Assembly (NCBI GenBank): GCA_034509925.1
Contig: CM067527.1
Span: 10,959,501 to 11,023,500 of the forward strand
DNA: 64,000 bases
Origin: Hirudinaria manillensis
Lineage: Eukaryota > Annelida > Clitellata > Hirudinida > Hirudinidae
Reading direction: 5' to 3'
The notes under the pieces are model-generated. The model did no database searches. It was not told the DNA's origin and worked only from the letters and a program-made list of their open reading frames with translations. Each line of letters opens with the position of its first letter. Within the stretch, counting starts at the first letter, position 1. Positions 58,431 to 64,000 of the stretch are shown here, piece after piece. A program made the translations under genes and the position numbers.

Positions 58431-59690
58431 ATAAATATTAAAATATAAATAAGCTCGCCACTATCAGGGTTAGTACCATCTGCATCCTGCCAGACATGTC
58501 ACATGCACGAAAGTTGATAATGAAATAATGTTAAAAAGGACTTAAGTGTTAAGTGGAACTATTCAACCATGATAGTTAAGTTTAATAGAATGCGAAATTT
58601 AAAAAAAACAAAACAGACGAGCATCGTAGCCAAGTCCATTATAATAAAGTTTAAGTTTTTATTTTTAAATTCTCGAATGCTGATATAATATGTAAAGTAC
58701 TCCAAGAACTATACTGCTTATCTCATGAAACAAAATCATAAGTGATCCATACCTTCTCTGCCGTTTGGGTATAAACTACAGCTAAATTTTGTAGGGACAG
58801 CTAGATTTTGCACGAAAATTATTTCCATAGTGGCAGGTTGTCCATTTTGTCAGGTACTTTAAAGACACTTCATCAGTCTTTAACTTTATTAGATGAGACA
58901 GTATATTATAGTTGAGGACGGTAGCTCATCGTTTTCAAACAAAATGTCCCTGTTTAGGTGTGGGGTTTGTGTCCCTGGAGATATGATCAGGGTCACCCCG
59001 GGTGTAAGGTCGGGAAACCCTGGTGTAGTATATGTCGCGTTCTCCGGTTAGGTTTTGCTATGTGAATTAACGCATTCATGTTGAGGGCAGAGTGAGGTTC
59101 TGTTTCGATTAGAACGATAATTGATGACGTGTTAAACCTTAAACTTTTTTCTTACCGGGTAACAAGATATAACATTCGTTGCAAAATTAAGAAAAATTAA
59201 ATAAAATGGCTTATTTTGTCATTTTCACCAACTAAATACAGCTCCTACCTATCGCGAATAGCGATTAGTTTCAGATAGCTTCTGATATACACTACGTTCA
59301 GCTTTAGTAGAAATTAAATATAGGATTAAACGTTAAAGTTACACGAGAATTTAGATTTTGGAAATCTTATTGTGATTGGAATGGGAAAACTAAAAAAGAA
59401 AAACACCATTCCAGATTTCACACTGACTGCTATCGTTTTTAGAACACGTTTAAACTCCAAGAATTTTGCTGCTCTTTGGACTCATCCTAACGAGGAGTTG
59501 ATTTGGTTGTAAAGATACTTCTTTCTTAATAAACACACATAGCAGAAGGAATTGGATGTTTTACTTTTGTTAGTATTCATCGAGAAGACCAGCATTTTAA
59601 TACCAAAATGGTCTTTAAAATATCCAAAGCTGAGAAAATATAAAATATATGAAAAGAGGGACGTTATGCAGAGAAGCAAGTATAAGATTG
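58431..59690. other. Spacer between the duplicate exon and CEP104
   Basis: No gene recognised. Contains the second copy of the FBPase leader segment at 59491-59553. Presumably also holds the CEP104 3' UTR. Confidence 0.5.
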
Positions 59691-62600
59691 TCAGTTGACA
59701 TCTTTCCTCGTGGTTTGGCGGCAGAGTCCGGACTGGGTGAGGTGGATCCTCCATGAATTTTCATCCTCATGTACGATGCTCCCACATATGGGACACGACT
59801 CCTCGTGACTTCCCACCTCTTATCAAATGAAAAATTACTTTGTAACTAGAAATATAAAATCCAAAGTGAAGAAAATAAAAATGCAAATGGAGACTCTAAT
59901 TTCATGGCTAACAGTAGCACCCGAAACTTGTGATTGCACCATATATATATATACTATGTTGCTAAATAGTGACTACAATCACTGCAACTATAAAGAATAC
60001 CAAGCAGCTGCCACCACCACCACTGCAATCACCAACATCATCATCATCAACACAACCACCATCATCATAAGTAAACACTGACCGAGGCACTGATTTGTGG
60101 CAAGATGGCCCTCAAAATGGTCTTTATGTATGGCTTGTTTGCACTTTGGACACTTCCTGAAGAGTTCCTTCCATGGGCAGGAGTTGATGCGATGGTTGTT
60201 AAGGCTGCTAACCTCCAGCATCTTTCAAAGATGTTTATCAGGTAATTAAATGTTAATTAATTAAATAATGTAAATGTAAATTAATTAAACGAACTGCTTA
60301 TGGCTATTCTTGCCAATTGTTAAGGATAGAAAGAAATTTGTTGATTAAGTTTGATCACCACTCTGAAGTCTTTTACCAGGGCAAGTAAGCTTAAACTAAT
60401 CATTAGATAATGTCATGTCATGTCATGTCATGTCATGCTCACCATCTTGCAGCAGTCACAATGGATGAGCATCGGACACTCTGTCAAGTAGTGTTGATCC
60501 ACTGCATCCTCACTGTAGATGACACCCTCCTTGCCACAGAACACACACGCCCTTCAAGCAAAAACAGACAAGTTGGCCATCATGACATTGTTAACGATCA
60601 GTTAACGTGGTTAATTGATAATAGCTTGAAATTTATAATTAGGCTAATGATGTTTTCAGAACCTCTCATCATTTTCACTTCTTTGTTTTCCATTATCATC
60701 TCCATGTTGTCCTGCGATTGGAAGATCGGTGACATTTTCCGTCTGCTTCCTGTCGAGAGAAAAACTCCTTCTTTTTGCTTTTTTGTCCTTGGAGTGTTCC
60801 AGCTGGTGGTCATTCGAATTAGTTTGTTGTTGTTTTGGTGCTTGTTGCTGTTGTTGTCTTGTGATGTTGCATAGTACTGCTGCTGGTGGCTTTTTGATTG
60901 GGACTGGGACTGCTTTTGGCATTTTCACCGTCGGAAGGGATTGCAGGTGAGGTGAGTTTTTCCTCAGAATCGTCTTCTGTGCCGGATTCTGTCGGTCGAC
61001 GTTCTGTTTTGGGCCCGTCACAGACGAAGATTTCTGAGAGGGCAGATTCTCTTTTGGAATTTTGAAAGGTTTTGCCAGTACCGATCTGTTGGCAATCTTT
61101 TTTTCTTTACCAGGGTGAGGCTTGTTGACCTGGTTTTGCACCAGCGGCTTCTGCACTCCTGCCTCGACCAAGGAACTCTTTCTGGCATCGCTTGTCTTTG
61201 GCTTCTCCTCTGATCTCGAAGTGACGTTCCCTTTTGACTTTTTATCAACAGAGTCGAACTCCAAAAGAAGATTCTTGATCCGAGCGACCAGGGCAGCAGC
61301 GTGGCAACCCGGGGTCCGTTCTTCCTCCGGGAGTGCCGACCCCAGGTCGTCGAGCAGTCGAGAGAGTAAGTCTCTCGTGAATTTGCGGACGTTAGGGCAA
61401 CTGGTGGACATGATGTCCTTCAGGTGCTTAAGAAGGAAGTCCCACGTGAGGCCGCTTAAAAGTGGATTTAAAAAATTATGTTTTGAAGGTTTATTGACTG
61501 ACAATTAATCATAAATATCATCATCAGCTATCATCTTGAGGATATATTTACTATTAAATATTCAATTAATTTAAGTGAAACAATCAACTAGAGACAAGAA
61601 TCTGGTCATCCACCTGTCCTTCATTCCCTTTTCTAGGTAAATGGTAAATATAATCTCCGCCACTCCGAGAACAATCTTTGGGGAGACTCCTTGCTTGTTC
61701 ATTTTGAAACATTCAGATACCAGAAGGCCTTTATACTTAAAAGGAGAAATAAATGAATTAGAAGTTACTGATGATGATGATGAAGTTAAGTTTAATCTTT
61801 ATTTAGATAAATAAATTAATAAATAAAAACATAGGAAATAACAGACAAGAGTTGGTTGAAAATCCAAATCAATTAGATACAAACTTTGAAGTCATGTGAT
61901 CTCAACAGGTCCAGAATGAGTGATGATGTCATTTCCCGTTGCCTTGACGACTAAATTGAATTGATTGTTGACAATAATAAAAAGTAATTATAGTTAACTT
62001 ATAATTATTAACTTTTCTCCACTTAATTTTCTGATTGCATCACAACCCTAGCTAAATTTTTAGCAATAACCCGAGAGCACATCAAAATCTAATGATCTAA
62101 TTAATCATTATTGTTAGTATTATTATCATTATTACATTATAATAATTGTTATTATTTTTATTACTGTTATTACTATTATTATAATAATCGTTATTATTTT
62201 TATAATGTTATCATCATCATTATCATCATTGCCATCACTTACTGTGTCACTGAGCCTTGACAAGAAAGGAGGGAGTGTGTGTTGAAGGAATGAGTCCAGC
62301 CTTGGCATGCTGAAATGTGCCAAGTAATTGATTCAAATATAAATGTAAACTATTTGTAATATATTCGTGCATTAGGTTTTGCTTGAGTTTTAAAGCTAAT
62401 TAATTATTCATATTTGTACCAATTAATAATAAGTAATAAAATAAGTACAAATATAATAATAATAATAATTTGTTAACAAATTACTCACTCATGGGCTGGC
62501 ACAAATTCTAGCAAGAAGTTTCTGTAGACACTAAAAGAAGCCTTGATCACCTTAAAAATCAGACAGGATTACAATCACCACCATCACTTTAATGATATAA

Positions 62601-63992
62601 TAGTAATAATAACTTAAATTTATTCCAATAAATAAACAAGCTGCATTGATAAACCCATTGATATTACTTCACAAGGACCACTGTTTAATAATCAGAACTT
62701 GATCACAACAGATAATTAGCAATGAATTGAAAGACTGACCGATATGATGTTTATTTTGGAAACCCTTATCATGGTCAACTCCAATGCCTTCGTGAGGTTT
62801 ATGAGACTCGGCTTTGACATTTTGTCGTGAGACTCAAAGCCTCGATTGTTGTTGTTGTTGCCATTGTTGTTGTTGTTGCTGCTGTTGTTGCCAACATCTT
62901 CGTGGATGTCTCGTCCGACATTTTGTCTGCTGTTGTTGCACGTCACGGAGAGAAACCGAGAAATGCTTTTAAGACCGTTTAGTTTGCAGTTCCACTTCTT
63001 TGAGAATATTTCACGAGCCTGAAAATTCAGAATCGATAACCGCACGAGTTGGCCGAGAATAAACAATTTTATTGGTTATGAACCATTTATACGCAAACAT
63101 TGTCCAGATATTTAACCATGAAAGTTTAATTTTGCAGGTCAGCTATTAATATCTTAACTTCTTTTTGTTTTGTACTTCATTCATGCAAAAGCTTCCTGTC
63201 ACCATGCAATGCAATATCACCCCAAGTAACTGAAGTGTATATGAATGTTACAATCTCCATGGCAACGAGTTACAGACTTACGGTTGGCATCCCGAAGACC
63301 TCGATGACGTAAGCAGCTTCCTTTTCATCCTTCTCTGACAAGTCTTCTGCTTCCTCGATGAAACCTTAGAAATTAACAATTATTATATTATTATTATTAT
63401 TATATTAATTATTATTAATTTATGTTGTATAATATTATTAATATATCCATGAGTAATTTTCCCCTTAGATTCAGATTGAAAGTGAATTATTAGATGAAGA
63501 TTTGGAAAAGAATAAATAAAGTCAAACTTGGAAGTGAATTTAACCAATTTGTTTCTCCAATTTATGAAACCAAACAAGTCCATAAAAGAAGAATTTAATA
63601 TTTAAAATGGTTTAACAAGTTAAATAAATAAATAAATAAAATGTAAATCAATGATAATAATGCTTGCAAAATGACAGTCTTAATCTGCAAACAGAATGAA
63701 GAAAGAGTGCTTCGAAGGAACTCACTTTCAGAGTCTCTCGTTGGCTCTTCATTGCCCTCTCTGACCTCTTCTGACCTCCCCTCTTGACCTTTCCTCTGGG
63801 TGGGTAAGGGTCTCTCCTCGTAATCATAGTAGGCACTCGTCGTCGGGGTTTCTATTGCTCGAGCTGTCGACCAATAGGGCGATTCCGTTTCATTTGCAGG
63901 CAGAGATTTTGGAGTGCATGGAGATTTTGGAGAAGATTTTAGTGGAACCACTGGATCAGATTGAGCTGATGGCTGCATGACACCAGATCCAA
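59691..63992 (-). CDS. CEP104: CEP104 homologue, C-terminal ~703 residues
   Basis: Centrosomal/ciliary-tip protein that binds tubulin through a TOG domain and CP110/EB1 through other parts. Exons in transcript order: 63992-63726, 63364-63282, 63018-62740, 62550-62489, 62309-62243, 61950-61885, 61735-61614, 61454-60663, 60551-60443, 60221-60083, 59818-59691 (stop TGA). All phases agree. The upstream part, including the N-terminal jelly-roll, lies beyond the window. Visible: YEERPLP, then the linker IEEAEDLSEKDEKEAA, the TOG repeats (FSKKWNCKLNGLKS to RDLLSRLLDDLG), a basic Lys/Gln-rich linker, and a zinc-finger array (CVFCGKEG, HYLTECPML, HCDCCK, CPKCKQAI, CPICGS, ending about 13 residues after SGLC). 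An N/Q-rich insert interrupts exon 63018-62740. The human protein has the same order, with a coiled coil where this one has a Lys/Gln-rich linker. Confidence 0.95.
60411..60437. repeat. (TCATG)n pentanucleotide repeat
   Basis: About five copies of tcatg just inside an intron next to CEP104 exon 60551-60443. Confidence 0.85.
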
Positions 63993-64000
63993 CTAAAAAA

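Overview
The window is nuclear DNA of an animal. It is AT-rich, crowded with simple repeats, and carries intron-rich genes with GT-AG introns mostly of 50-900 bases. The gene set (a PBC-class homeobox gene, an AFAP1-type adaptor, IFT80, CEP104, an exocyst subunit) is metazoan. The short introns and dense tri- and tetranucleotide repeats suggest an invertebrate, perhaps a spiralian. That placement is a guess; nothing here fixes the phylum. I worked out exon borders by hand from homology, splice sites and reading phase. For IFT80 (from its second exon), PBX, EXOC8, FBPase, CEP104, RPS28 and the four-exon Cys-rich gene, every exon junction keeps phase.

Layout, left to right: the 3' end of an unrecognised membrane protein gene (+, 532-1888); RPS28 (+, 3258-3735); IFT80 (-, 4318 to about 11145), convergent with RPS28; a PBX/extradenticle homeobox gene (+, 12091-14601), divergent from IFT80 and with a possible 3 kb 3' UTR; an AFAP1-family two-PH-domain gene (+, 18725-32275) full of microsatellites; three genes for extremely Cys/Pro-rich proteins (35145-36170 -, 38264-39424 +, 40857-43369 +); EXOC8 (+, 43803-49621); about 5.5 kb without a recognised gene; a divergent fructose-1,6-bisphosphatase (+, 55152-57711); and the 3' two-thirds of CEP104 (-, 59691-63992, running off the right edge).

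The most unusual parts are the Cys/Pro-rich cluster and the FBPase. The cluster resembles sperm-tail or outer-dense-fibre Cys-Pro proteins in style only. One member also carries a motif resembling the GYxGHVP signature of CIMIP2/FAM166 ciliary microtubule inner proteins. The FBPase keeps its sugar-phosphate site but has lost most of its dynamic-loop and metal/general-base residues. Around it are traces of a segmental duplication: a decayed copy of the last CEP104 exon lies behind FBPase, and a copy of the FBPase 5' leader lies next to the real CEP104 end. IFT80 and CEP104 are both ciliary genes, but nothing in the sequence ties their regulation to the Cys-rich cluster. I saw no convincing transposon, retroelement, tRNA, rRNA or CRISPR array.
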